Assembly: GCF_052857255.1 (NCBI RefSeq)
Contig: NC_135505.1
Span: 141,520,343 to 141,584,342, forward strand
Origin: Amblyomma americanum
Lineage: Eukaryota; Arthropoda; Arachnida; Ixodida; Ixodidae
Reading direction: 5' to 3'
DNA: 64,000 nucleotides
A program made the translations under genes and the position numbers. This document shows positions 46,074-56,846 of the stretch, piece by piece. The notes under the pieces are model-generated. The model did no database searches and had not been told where the DNA came from. It saw nothing but the letters and a program-made list of their open reading frames with translations. Numbering within the stretch: position 1 is the first letter of the stretch; every line of letters starts with the position of its first letter.

Positions 46074-46810
46074 TACAGTATTGTGCGTTTTTATCGCTGA
46101 CACTTTCAAAAATTTCCCCGCCTCAACCGCTGGCTCGTTTGCGGTGAAACTGCACACAGAGCTTGCGTATTATGGTAACTTTTGCATCGTAGCAAGTCTG
46201 ACAATGGCACTTACTTAGTTCAGGCGCACATGATGCGAAAACGTTAGCGTCTACGAGAGATCGGCGAGCCAAAACCCGCAGACGACGCTTTTTCGCTGAA
46301 GTGCGGCAATGGCGCCATCTGTTTGCGGTAGCGCAAAGCGTCACGACAAGGCCGTCGAGGAGAGCGTTGCAAGGCGAGCGGGCCGTTTGAATATGCCGTT
46401 CCTGTCGTTTCGTCTGCTTCTACTGAAGCGCTTACAACATTTTCGACTAATTAAGCGGAAAAATATCAGCACAAATGATTTAACGAGGTTTTACCTTTTA
46501 AAGAATATTGTTTGCAATGCTCGCCTCGGCGGCCTTGTCGTGACGGTTTCCACTGCCCAAAACAGATGGCGCCACTGCCGGTTCTCAGCGAAAAAGCGTC
46601 GTCTGCCGGTTTTGGCTCGCCGATCTCTCGTAGACGCTTACGTTTTCACATCATGTGCGCATGAACTAAGTAAGTACCATTGTCAAACATGCTACGATAC
46701 AAAAGTTACCATAATGCGCAAGCTCTGCGTGCAGTTTCACCGCAAACGAGCCAGCGGTTGAGGCGGGGAAATTTTTGAAAGTGTCAGCGATAAAAACGCA
46801 CAATACTGTA
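46074..46810. mobile_element. Fold-back element with about 305-bp inverted arms
   Basis: Left arm 46074-46380 and right arm 46505-46810 are inverted copies, about 93% alike by eye, separated by about 125 bp. The ends read TACAGTATTGTGCG inward and are flanked by TA, which suggests a Tc1/mariner-type MITE. It carries no gene. It begins directly after the second exon of the Myb-like pseudogene. Confidence 0.85.
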
Positions 46811-48296
46811 CATAATATATGGCATTTCCAAACTGTGAAATACTTTTATTCTTTACTGTCCTAGTTTGTTACCATTAAGCCTCCTCACAGCTGCTCGTGA
46901 CCTTGTGCGAGTCTGACCAGCAGTGTGCGAATCTGAGCAGCAGGGACAGCAGTGTTGTGTCTGGCACACGCAATACACAAGAACCGCAACAAAGCCGGCT
47001 GTGCCAGCGGGGTGGGACAACAGGTAAGACAGCTCTGCGCAGTGCTCTCAAGCAGCTTATGGGCAGTATGTTTAGGTACTAATCTCAAGTAATTCTGCAT
47101 TAATTACCCTTGCAGGAAGCGCTTTTGACAGTGAGGAAGCTGCGTGTTGTATGCTTGGAAGATGCACCTATGTCGAGTGTGGCACAGGTCAAACCTATAT
47201 GTCCTACACCTTAAAACATTGAAACTTTTTCTTGCGTGTGTAACAATTTTCCATGTAGGCGTAATGCAATAAAAAACGCACATCAAACAGCTGCTGCAGA
47301 TTTGGTCACGCAAAATTGTAATGCACACATTGCCATATTCTTTTTATTTGTCGAAACTTCAGCAAGCAAAAGACACGCACACACACACACACAAATCAGT
47401 ACACAAAAGTTGGGGCACAGTTACAAGTACTGTCACTTGTGCATTATATGGTGTTAAGTCAACGCCGAGACAGACTGCAAGTGAGTTTCAAGCTGACAAG
47501 ATTGGCACATTAAATCACCAAGAAAAGTCAGCAATTCATGAGTCGAATATAATAAATTCGCTGAAAAAAAAGTTGTCCTCTGAAATAAACACTGAAAAAA
47601 GTAAGAATCTTTGTAACACAAAATTTGATGTCCAAACCCTATGCATAAGCATTCACACAGCACGTTGACAAACGGTGTACACCCCCCGTCAAAAGTATAC
47701 CGCCCAAGGTGTGGTGTACACATGTATGTATGCAGCTTTTTGTTTTTGGTCTGTTTACAGTTCCCTGTTGTACATGCATCCTTTAGTTGGAGAAGGCGAG
47801 TATATTACAAATCGCAGAGGACTTTTGAGCACTAAATTGTGGTGTGCGACCTTATGCTGATGTGTTTTCAAACAACATTACTAAGATTTTTCTTTTGTTA
47901 TCCCAACAGCTGTCCGAGCACTACAAGCAATGGGCTTCGAGCTCCTGGCCAGCCGTGAGAACGGCGAATATCAGCTGAGGAGAGAAGAGCTTGCGCTAGC
48001 AAGACAGCGGCTAGCCCTCGACGAGAGAAAAGTGGCTCTGAAGAAGAGAGGCACCGCCTTAATGTGCAACTCTGGGCAGAGGAACACAGTCGCCTGCTTG
48101 CCCACGTGGACCGGCTTGAGCAACTTTTGGAAGAAAGGAGTATCTCGGGGGATTGAAAAATGAATAGCAAGAATGGGTGGGTAGTCATGCCCATTTTTCC
48201 TGCAGCTATCAAGAGCACCTGCAATATGTGCAGGCCATCACTCACAGTAAATCTTGATGTAATGTTCATTTACTGCTTTCAAGTGGCAATGATGTG

Positions 48297-48430
48297 GTTG
48301 TGGTTTGTGGGGTTTAACATCCCAAAGTAGCTCAAGCTATGGTGAACACCGTGGTAGAGGGCTGCGGAAAATTTCGACCACCTGGGGTTCTTTAACGTGC
48401 ACTGACATCGCATAGCACACGGGCCTTTAG
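48297..48430 (-). mobile_element. tRNA-headed SINE (Ruka-like), 3' half
   Basis: Minus-strand body blocks GCGATGTCAGTGCACG, CCCAGGTGGTCGAAATTT and TTTGGGATGTTAAACCCC are present; the tRNA head is missing. It lies between the two convergent Harbinger genes. Confidence 0.75.
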
Positions 48431-48487
48431 CTTGCAGACACGCGTTATAAGTACAATGTGATCTCTTCAGAACTGTTTTTACATCTA

Positions 48488-48730
48488 TAGTCGGATACAA
48501 CTCAAGAACGAAGCGCCTTTCCCCTTCAAAGGACCCACTTCCAGCCAATGGCTTCGGCCGATTCTCGTGAGTCTGCTAGCACGGCAATGCAGGGAGTGGC
48601 AGATGAAAAGCGATAGTCCCCTCCTTGCATTGTGACGTTAGCAGTTTCATGAGAATCGGTCGTCACCGTTGGCTGGAAGTGGGTCCTTTGAAGGGGAAAA
48701 GCCGCTTCGTTCTTGAGTTGTATCCGACTA
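48488..48730. mobile_element. Palindromic MITE, copy 2
   Basis: A near-complete palindrome from TAGTCGGATACAACTC to its exact complement. The outer 65 bp of each arm differ at only a few positions and similarity continues to the centre. Same family as 23432-23690. Confidence 0.9.
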
Positions 48731-48829
48731 CAGCTCAAGGGGCCCAATGCAGCGGGAACCTTGTAAACAAAAGTATAATAGACAAATTCCACCCAATTTA
48801 TATGAGGAAGTGTGCCATTAGCGAGGGGC

Positions 48830-49990
48830 TAGGTACACTTCAAGTGATGGGGTCGACGCCGAAGTACTGTGACACGTGGGCAGTGTACAAACGTGTGGAA
48901 GTTGACGAGGAGGCCACTTCCTGTGAAGATCATTGGCATATTTTGGCGGTGGATCTTCTGGTTCTTTTTGAAGTCACAAAAGGCAAACACTCCAACTATC
49001 TTCCCGAATCCTCCCCCCCTCCCCTTCAAATGCATTTCTCGCGGTGCTCATGGCTTTGTTGAAAACTATATGTTGTGTTATATGGGCATAGCCATAAGGC
49101 TCCATCAGGAGAGGCCCCAGGGGGCATGCCGAGTCTCCATATATGCAAATACCTTTGACTAGGCTCTTCAACTTTGTGCACACATCGCTCTTCCCGAAGT
49201 TACCTGGAAGGGTATAAAAAGAATCCCTACCTCAAAATAAGCACAGAAAAAGCCGGTCTCCAAGCTGCGGGCTTAGGAGCAGCTTGTTACACGATGTATG
49301 CTTCTTAGGGCTTTTAGCGCCGATGTTTTCACACTCACCGGCGTCATGTTTGCTGCCTGGATACGATCCGTCTAACTGGCCGATGATCACATTCGGGCAC
49401 ATGATTGCCTTGTATGTGAGAGCATGGACGCGTTTGTGGCCACTGAAATAGATCTTTCGACGGCCGGCAAATTGGCCGCGCCGTACCGTCGGTAAACCCC
49501 CAACAAATTCTTCAGCGGGGCTCCTTTGGCGTGAACGGCCTGAAAACAGCAGGGCGATTGCGTAAGCAATTTTCATTTCCGCAATTTTTCTGCACTTCGC
49601 TCCTTACCTGGGAGAACCTCTACAATGCGTTAATGTTCAGCCAATAATTATTGTTTACATCATCCAGGAGATGGAAGAACTTCTCTTCCAGGTGTTAAAG
49701 AACGGTGCTTGTTACAGACGATAGTGTGGAACTGTGCCGCCAGAAAACGCCTTCGAGGTCGCGGAGGCGGTTCGGATACTCAAGCCGACGTAAGGTGATG
49801 CAGAGGACCTCATCCCTGGATACTGTCATCCTTTGCGGAGTGGTCAGCGCATCGGGTATTAGCAATGTCCTCTGCAGCCTGCGTATAGCGCCTTTCTCAA
49901 ATCTAAACGCAGTATACGAAAGACCCCGCTGTCCATCGTATCGATGTTCATGAGACCGTGCACGGAAAGCGGGTCACGGCGATTTTGTCC
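48830..49990 (-). pseudogene. PIF/Harbinger DDE transposase, decayed
   Basis: Reading down from about 49990: an amino part with FRFEKGAIRRLQRTLLIP and DEVLCITLRRLEYPNRL, then a GTAAGG/TTTTCAG intron of 68 bp (49540-49607). The catalytic domain follows: WGFTDGTARPICRP with the first Asp, YFSGHKRVHALTYKAIM, LDGSYPGSKHDAG with the second Asp, YGDSACPLGPLLMEPYG, then FNKAMSTARNAFEGEGG, where the third acid (Glu) is expected. The tail reads FGKIVGVFAFCDFKKNQK. At least five stops or frameshifts, including TAA at 49696-49698, make it inactive. It converges with the Myb-like pseudogene, so the two are parts of one transposon. Confidence 0.8.
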
Positions 49991-50684
49991 GAACACTTAT
50001 AGCCATAAGAAGTCCTCTATTCCGAACCACTTCAACTGGGAGAGTAGGAGCGGGTCTTGCAGGATGCTGTTCGGCATCGCGAACGGGCGGTTTCGGATAA
50101 CTTGCGAGCGAAACTCAGGGGAAACTTGAACGCTATGCTCGCAGGAGTAGACACAACGATCACGCACGCCCACGAGAACGCGCTCCCTGTAGGAATGGCT
50201 TGCGTGGTCTTGACTTGGCTCTCACAATGGCAAACTTCTCTATTTTTTTCGTAATACGAAAACATCGCTGCTAAACCCAAACCACTGCTGTTGCCGAAGA
50301 CCTCCGGCATGTTTGCAAACGAACGAGGTGGCGCTGCAGTCGCTAGCGGGCTCGCAGTAGGCAAAAAAGCCAGGGAGTGACGTCGCGGAGAGGTTTTGAG
50401 CGCGGGTTTCCAAGGCTTGTAGGCACGTTTTCAGTTTCTGCGAATCGCAGAAATGATTGATGCTTTCAACTTAGTAATTTGTCGAAGTACACGCGCTCGC
50501 GTTGGCCGCGTGCGACGTATTCAGAGAAATAGTTCGCCACTGTGTATTGATTGTATATATGGTTAGTATAGTAAACAGAAAGCGTTTCTGCAGTTCATTT
50601 CTACGCTAGGCATTGAATAAAGTAACAAGTTTTTGACACTCTGAACTTTCCGGAATGATTTCACTTCGGGACAGTACGACAGTT
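49991..50684. other. No gene recognised
   Basis: Presumably the upstream flank of the Harbinger transposase. A 110-codon minus frame at 50032-50364 has no family motif. No terminal inverted repeat pairing with the 44.9-45.0 kb region was found by eye. Confidence 0.3.
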
Positions 50685-50872
50685 AGACGGGAGAGCGCGA
50701 GCGGACCGGCAGTTCCGCTCCGCTCGTACGCAGCGCTAGCGGAGCGTGGCTCACGCAAATATACTTCTGGTCTCGCGCTTGCTTTCTAGTTCAACATGGC
50801 GGCCGGTTCAACAGATGCTGTCGGTTCAACAGAGCGGAGCGGAAGTGCCGGTCCGCTCGCGCTCTCCCGTCT
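50685..50872. mobile_element. GC-rich MITE with 41-bp inverted ends
   Basis: The left end AGACGGGAGAGCGCGAGCGG and the complement of the right end agree over about 41 bp with a single mismatch. The centre holds TTCAACATGGCGGCC, also present at 45047-45062 at the start of the Myb-like pseudogene. Confidence 0.85.
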
Positions 50873-51016
50873 GAGCGTTTGGCGCGTGCGCAGTAGCGCT
50901 CCCGCTTGCCGGCTGAGCGGAGCGGGAGCGCAGATACGCTCTGCTAAAACTGTAGAGTTTTAGCGCTGCGTCTGCGTGCGAGCAAAGTTCTTATTTTTTT
51001 AAACGTAGCGACAACT

Positions 51017-51804
51017 TGTGGGAAGCCTGCTAGATTCCCGCCGTGGCGTCTGCGCGGCATCCCGCGTCGCTCTCTTTCATTTTCTCCCGCCTCGGGCGGC
51101 GGAGAGACGGCTGGTGGCTAATCGCTGTCATTCGGCCGCAGCTCCGCCCCCGGCTTCCCAAGGGCATTTGCCATTGGTGACTTTTGGCGGGAATTCGGGA
51201 CCCGTTTGGGGTGGTCGCGCGACCTTCCGAGCGGGGCCCAGAGAGAAGAGAGACCCCTCCGAGACAGCGTAAGGTGCGTACGTTACTGTTCGTCCGGGCC
51301 GGCCTCTGCCGTTCGGACCAGTTCATACTCGAGCTCGCCAGCGTGGGTCCTTGATCCGCCGCGGCTCGAGCCTGTCCAGGGGTCCAACGACCTCTGACAG
51401 GCGCACCTTGCGTTGACTGCCCACTCTCTCTCGCAAACGGCCCAACGACCGACACGAGAGAGATCACAGCACTGCCGCGGGGACAATCTCCTGCAGCGGC
51501 GTGCTAGCGGCGCGCATTTCTCTTGTTGCCCCGAGCGCGCACCGGAGCCTTGCTCTGAGCGCGCCCCGGGACGGGGTGACTGTTGAGTGTGTGTATGTAC
51601 CGCTGGAGGACGGCGTCAATAAACGTCTCCTTCGTGAACTTGGAGGCCTGTTTCTTGCGGCGAGCCGCTCTCCTCTCTTCAGAGGTTGAACGCCGCCGCA
51701 GCGGTGCGCCAGGGTGCGTGTGGTGACGGCTGATCGGGGCCCTTGGCTCGCGCGAAGCTCGAACCCGCGGTGGGTAGTGGCCTTTGCCTACTGAGAAACC
51801 CACA
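51017..51804 (+). repeat. Gypsy 5' LTR (forward half)
   Basis: 788 bp from TGTGGGAAGCC to GAGAAACCCACA, i.e. TG...CA ends. AATAAA at 51618-51623 is the likely polyadenylation signal. The reverse-oriented partner is 54967-55754 and differs by roughly 1-2%. It lies directly after an AACGTAGCGACAACT block also found near 41290. Confidence 0.9.
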
Positions 51805-51805
51805 A

Positions 51806-51820
51806 CTGGCGCCCAACGTG
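51806..51820 (+). other. Primer-binding site
   Basis: CTGGCGCCCAACGTG begins one base after the LTR. The TGG start pairs with a tRNA CCA end, as in most LTR elements. The donor tRNA was not determined. Confidence 0.75.
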
Positions 51821-51884
51821 CTAAGTCACTGGCTCTTAGCCTTTGATAGCACATTTGCCGAGCAGGTCGCCTTGACGATCACGC

Positions 51885-54800
51885 TTGCGCACCATGTCTG
51901 CCACCCCCATCGGGGCACTCGGCAGCTTCGTGTCGGCTCCCTTAGGAGTCGAAGCGTCCTTTGATCCGTTGGCGGCTGTTTCTTCAAATAGCCAAACACC
52001 GTTGTTGGCCGCGGCCCCCATTGGGGCATACGGCGGTACAACCCCCAACGTCGATCACGCAGCTCCCATTGGAGCTGTATCGGGAGCACCCTGCGGTGCA
52101 CCCGTCAATCACATGCCTCCGCTGTGCGTGCTTTGCACCCAGTGCGAAAGCGGTGCGTGCGACGCTGCCGCAACCGGCCGTCCTGCACAGCAGCAGCCGT
52201 GCCGCGCGAGCAGTCAATTCTGCTCTGGGAACGGTGAGGCGCAGGCTCAGCTCCCTGTGGAAACCGCGCCGCTCATCGAACTGGGCGCCTTGCCTCCTGC
52301 GTTCGTGCAGCCCGCCCAAGCCTCCTCTGAGGCCGGGGCGCAGTCGCTGCCAAGAAGTGCTGCCCAGATGATTCAGTCGCTGTCAGGGGCGGTTGAGACG
52401 CTTTTGGCCGCGCCGAAGGTGTCTCACCCCGCGGTCAAGTTGCCCATGCCAACATACCGCGGGTATGATGACCTCCTCAGTGCCCGGGATTTCCTTGAGT
52501 CCCTCACCCATTACCAGAGAGCTTTGGGTCTCACTGATCAGGTTGTGCTTGCACACATCATCCCCGCAGCACTGACTGACACCGCAGCTAGGTGGCATCG
52601 GCTTTCCGGCCACCGGGCAGCGACTCTCGAGGAGTTCCGTGCAGCATTCTTGCGCGAATTCCTGCCCGCTGACTATGAGCGTAGGATGCGGCGAGAGTTG
52701 GAGCTCCGTACACAGGCTCCGGATGAGTCACTCCTGGAGTACGTACGTGCGATGGAGGACCTTTTCTCAATCGCCGAGCCCAGGGCCTCGAACGAGGAAC
52801 GTGTGGAAAGGACGATCAGGCAGGCACATCCGACTTTTTCGGCATACCTGCGCGGAGGCCGGTTCCGAGATTTTGAGGAGCTGGCCGCCGAGGCAAAGCG
52901 CATTCAAGGCGACATTCTCGCCGCGCGCGCCTATCGTCCGCCACCGCCGGCAAGCGAGGCCCTCGAGCCACGCTGTGCATGGAGAGGGGCCATGCCCCGA
53001 CCCAACCGGCGACCAGCCGCACACGCTGCCTCTGCAGCCGTTAGCGGGCAATACGAAGTATGGGAGTTGAGCGACAGAGCTCTCGATCCCTACTCCTACA
53101 GGAGACGGACAGCCTGCGCTGCACCGTTTTCTGGACCGCCTGCCCAGGGACGCCAAGCGCCCCAACGCACAGCGGAGGGGGAAACCCGAATCAGCCGGCC
53201 CTTTGGCCGTGCAACGGGCGGAACCAGGCAGGGAGAGGCGCCATTGTTCCGCGACCAAGCTCGCGGCGGTGTGCGCTGTTTCCGCTGTCAAGAGACGGGG
53301 CCTGTCAAGAGACGGGGCCTCCCTGCCTCCTTTGAGGCAGGGAAACGGCGGCGCGGGTCGGTCGTAAAGGGACGACCGGCCCAATCCTTGCTAATCCCCT
53401 CTGCGGACAGAGCAAGCTGCCTTGCTAATGCGCACGCGCCGTTTATTCCGGTCACCATTGCTCGCCGCGAATTTTTGGCGTTACTGGATACGGGAGCCAC
53501 TGCTCCCGGTGAAGAGGTGTTGTCCCACTTGCAAAAGCACTCGGTGCGCTTGCGGGACTGCCGTACGACATTCAACCTTGCGAAAGGCGTAGCCCATTCG
53601 GCTGGCGCCGCGAGGCTGACTGTCAGGTGGGGGGAGCGGACGAGACGCACTCGTTTCATCCACCTCCCAGGGCTCAGTGTGCCCGTGATTCTCGGAAGGG
53701 ACTTTCTCCTGAAAACCGGGATCGCGGTGGACATTGCGAATGGCGGCTATCGCGACGGACCATTTTCCCAGCTGAAGCCGTTCATCTGCCCACCGGCGTC
53801 GATATCTGCCTGTGCAGTGAAGGCGTTCGGAGAGTGCCACGCTGAGCGATCAGGGCCAAGCCCTTGTGTCGAGCGTTCCGTCGTTCACGCTCCCCTTTGG
53901 GACCGAGCGGCGCGGCACGACCAGGCACCACATCCGCTGGCCGCCTTTGCGGTAACGTTGGATGACACACAGAAGGCTCGTTTGACAGCACTGTTGTGTC
54001 AGTACGATGAGCTCTTCACGGATCAACCTGGCTGTACTAATTTAGTGAGCCACAAGATCCACACCGGAGATGCGCTTCCTTTGAAGTGCAACCCCAGGCC
54101 CGTCAGCCTTGCGAAAAGGCAGGTGATCGATGGGTTGTTGGATGAGATGCTGTCGGCGGACATTATCCGTCGCTCGTCCAGCGCTTGGGCGTCTCCGGTT
54201 GTGTGTGGATTATCGCCGTCTGAATGCGCTGACTCGAAAGGATGCCTATCCGCTCCCGACGATCAGCTCAATCGTAGGAAACCTGGGCAGTGCGCGGTAC
54301 TTTTCCACGCTAGATGCCTCCAAAGGTTACCTACAGGTCCAGATGGCAGACGCTGACCGGTCTAAGACATATGCGTTCACGTGCCACAGAGGGCTGTTTG
54401 AGTTCACTCGTATGCCCTTTGGTCTCTGCAATGGTCCTGCGACTTTTCAGAGGCTCATGGACCGCGTCCTAGGGGAAGCGAAATGGTCTCATGCCATGTG
54501 CTACCTGGACGATATCGTGATTTATTCACGAACCTTCGATGAGCACTTAGGCCACATTGCCGACGTGCTCGCGAGGGTACGGGCTGCTGGGATGACTTTG
54601 AATCCTGCGAAAGCCCAAATAGCGCGGACCCGAGTTCAGTTGCTAGGGTTCACGCTGGGCGAGGGCTCCATTGAGCCCGATGCGGACAAACTCCGAGCCA
54701 TACTCGAGTTTCCCGTGCCCAAGGACGTACGCGGCCTCCGCCGTTTTCTGGGAATGGCCAATTTCTATCGGTCGTTCATCCCGTCCTGTGCCCGCGTGCA

Positions 54801-54966
54801 GGCACCCTTGACCAAGCTCTTGGGAAAGACTGCCGCGTGGCAATGGGGGCCTGAGCAAGAGCGATCCTTTCGCCTCCTGTCTAGTGCCATTGCCGAGACA
54901 GCACAGCTCAGGCTACCCGACCTGACCAGACAGTTCGTAGTCCAGACTGACGCGAGCGATCTGGGT
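51885..54966 (+). pseudogene. Ty3/gypsy gag-protease-RT, frame-broken and truncated
   Basis: An 823-codon frame covers gag and protease; the likely start is the ATG at 51894, in phase. The amino end has four PIGA/PLG motifs (residues 5-70). A capsid-like region follows (about 170-345), then half a zinc knuckle (CFRCQETG near 464) and protease LLDTGA (near 531). The RT begins near 690. At about 54200, SPVV is followed directly and out of frame by CVDYRRLN, consistent with a small deletion. The shifted frame (54130-55092) carries the rest of the RT with the catalytic CYLDDIVIYSR near 54500 and runs to RNase H (QTDASDLGL), where it meets the inverted LTR. RNase H and integrase are in the reversed half at 56847-59072. 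Confidence 0.9.
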
Positions 54967-55754
54967 TTATGGGTTCTCAGTAGGCAAAGGCCACTACCCA
55001 CCGCGGGTTCGAGCTTCGCGCGAGCCAAGGGCCCCGATCAGCCGTCACCACACGCACCCTGGGGCACCGCTGCGGCGGCGTTCAACCTCTGAAGAGAGGA
55101 GAGCGGCTCGCCGCAAGAAACAGGCCTCCAAGTTCACGAAGGAGACGTTTATTGACGCCGTCCTCCAGCGGTACATACACACACTCAACAGTCACCCCGT
55201 CCCGGGGCGCGCTCAGAGCAAGGCTCCGGTGCGCGCTCGGGGCAACAAGAGAAATGCGCGCCGCTAGCACGCCGCTGCAGGAGATTGTCCCCGCGGCAGT
55301 GCTGTGATCTCTCTCGTGTCGGTCGTTGGGCCGTTTGCGAGAGAGAGTGGGCAGTCAACGCAAGGTGCGCCTGTCAGAGGTGGTTGTACCCCTGGACAGG
55401 CTCGAGCCGCGGCGGATCGAGGACCCACGCTGGCGAGCTCGAGTAGGAACTGGTCCGAACGGCAGAGGCCGGCCCGGACGAACAGTAACGTACGCACCTT
55501 ACGCTGTCTCGGAGGGGTCTCTCTTCTCTCTGGGCCCCGCTCGGAAGGTCGCGCGACCACCCCAAACGGGTCCCGAATTCCCGCCAAAAGTCACCAATGG
55601 CAAAGGCCCTTGGGAAGACGGGGGCGGAGCTGCGGCCGAATGACAGCGATTAGCCACCAGCCGTCTCTCCGCCGCCCGAGGCGGGAGAAAGGGAAAGAGG
55701 GCGACGCGGGATGCCGCGCAGACGCCACGGCGGGAATCTAGCAGGCTTCCCACA
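54967..55754 (-). repeat. Gypsy 3' LTR (reversed half)
   Basis: Inverted copy of 51017-51804. On the minus strand it runs from TGTGGGAAGCC at 55754 to the GAGAA end at about 54968. The last bases are altered at the junction with the forward RT (TATGGGTTCTCAG in place of the expected end). Confidence 0.9.
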
Positions 55755-55768
55755 TCCTCCTCTCCTTA
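55755..55768 (-). other. Polypurine tract
   Basis: AAGGAGAGGAGGA on the minus strand directly abuts the LTR TG. This is the plus-strand primer site expected before a 3' LTR and shows that this LTR is the 3' one of the reversed half. Confidence 0.85.
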
Positions 55769-56846
55769 AATGCCCTCCTACCCATCGGCGAAAGCATGCG
55801 GCAAAATAATAAAAAAATAAAAAATAAATCCACATAAAACTACCACACTTCAGTTCCAGCCATACCCCAACGACAAACAAATAAGAACAGAAAACAAACA
55901 ACACTTGCAACACACAACTAACTACACTGTACACAAGACCAGCTGACAGGTGGCCTGCAGCCTCATAATGTTCGGTGGCGCGGCCCATTGGGCCTGTCGG
56001 CGGCCAACTCACGCTTTTGCTGCCTTCAGGGTCCCGGCGGACGATTTATTGACGGCGGTCCCATGCCCTCCACAAGGTCGTCAAAGTTGAGCATGGGGAC
56101 GTTGACGACGCTCGACGATCCCGAGGAGGACCCGCACGGGAATGGGTGCTGTCCTTCCTGCCCCCCTCTCGGCGTTGCCCTTGATCTTGGGAACACGCAC
56201 ATCATCCCAGGCACGCACCGGCACAGAGGCGGACATTCATCAGTCACAACGACCCGCTTGTCGGAATCGTTCCGAGGCGCCGTGGCAGGGGTCAAAGGAC
56301 ACACTCTTCAGACGCACTCTTCACGCTCCCCATAGCCACACAAAGACCATGCCGCGAGACACTCGCTCCTTAACGAGCAAACCACTCCCCAGCCGGAAGG
56401 GGAGACTTTCGCCGACCCCTCCGCGAACCAGCCGGTCCCGTGTTTGCGAGGCAGGCCGCACCAGTGGGGTCAGAATGTAAATGAAAAGAAGGCGCGCTGT
56501 ACAAAAGAACTCCATCTCTGCGCTACAAGAAAAGTGCAATCGCGAGTAGGCTGAACTTTACATATGTACAAGTCTGGTTTAAAAAACTGAACGCCAACGC
56601 AAACGTATATTACATATGTACAGATCTCGGAACGTTAGGAGTAACAGCGAATAAACTGGAAACAAAAACATGCTACAGACTGACTAAAACAAACGACTAA
56701 ATAACTGCACAAGGCTGGAACTGAGCATGCGGCAAACAAAAAAAAAACCGCCGTGCTTCACCTGGGGTAGAGCCCGACGAGAAAGCTCGCCAGCTAGCTG
56801 AGACTGCGTGCCTTCGGTTGCGGAAGAGTCCGCCATCCGGCATCAA
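55769..56846 (-). other. Gypsy 3' region between integrase and polypurine tract
   Basis: About 1.1 kb after the integrase stop. Minus frames of 72-120 codons occur, one with a hydrophobic stretch (VLQVLFVFCSYLFVVGVWLE) near 55890, but none has an envelope signature I can support. An AATAAA within CCGTCAATAAATCG near 56045-56055 resembles the LTR polyadenylation context, so an older LTR fragment could be embedded. Confidence 0.4.

Larger units (their letters stand above)
45054..48156 (+). pseudogene. PIF/Harbinger Myb/SANT-like accessory protein, decayed
   Basis: A Myb-like DNA-binding protein of the type PIF/Harbinger transposons encode to bring transposase to DNA. Exon 1 (45054-45346) gives MAAASAGVLQTRV, then in another frame RRRFGISKDLCLLREVVSL and QRKLTLRAVRDRDHLLIG, ending at a GTAAGT donor. 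Exon 2 starts at about 45948 after TTCTCAG with SGTEEGYNELEQLLQKVSDM. A further exon lies near 46889-47025 (RNTQEPQQSRLCQRGG, GTAAGA donor). The last exon starts at 47910 and is a charged coiled coil (LRREELALARQRLALDERK, then LLAHVDRLEQLLEER), stopping at 48156. Frame breaks near 45092, 45255, 46915 and 48045 make it a pseudogene. A SINE sits in intron 1 and a fold-back element after exon 2. Confidence 0.7.

Noticed and set aside
51030..51854. Several 60-145-codon frames in the gypsy LTRs
   Set aside because: They fall wholly inside the LTRs and appear in both copies. LTRs are not coding; GC-rich composition explains the open frames.
55650..56012. A possible env-like ORF with a hydrophobic segment downstream of integrase
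   Set aside because: There is no signal peptide plus cleavage-site pattern or known envelope motif, and the frame runs into the polypurine tract and LTR.
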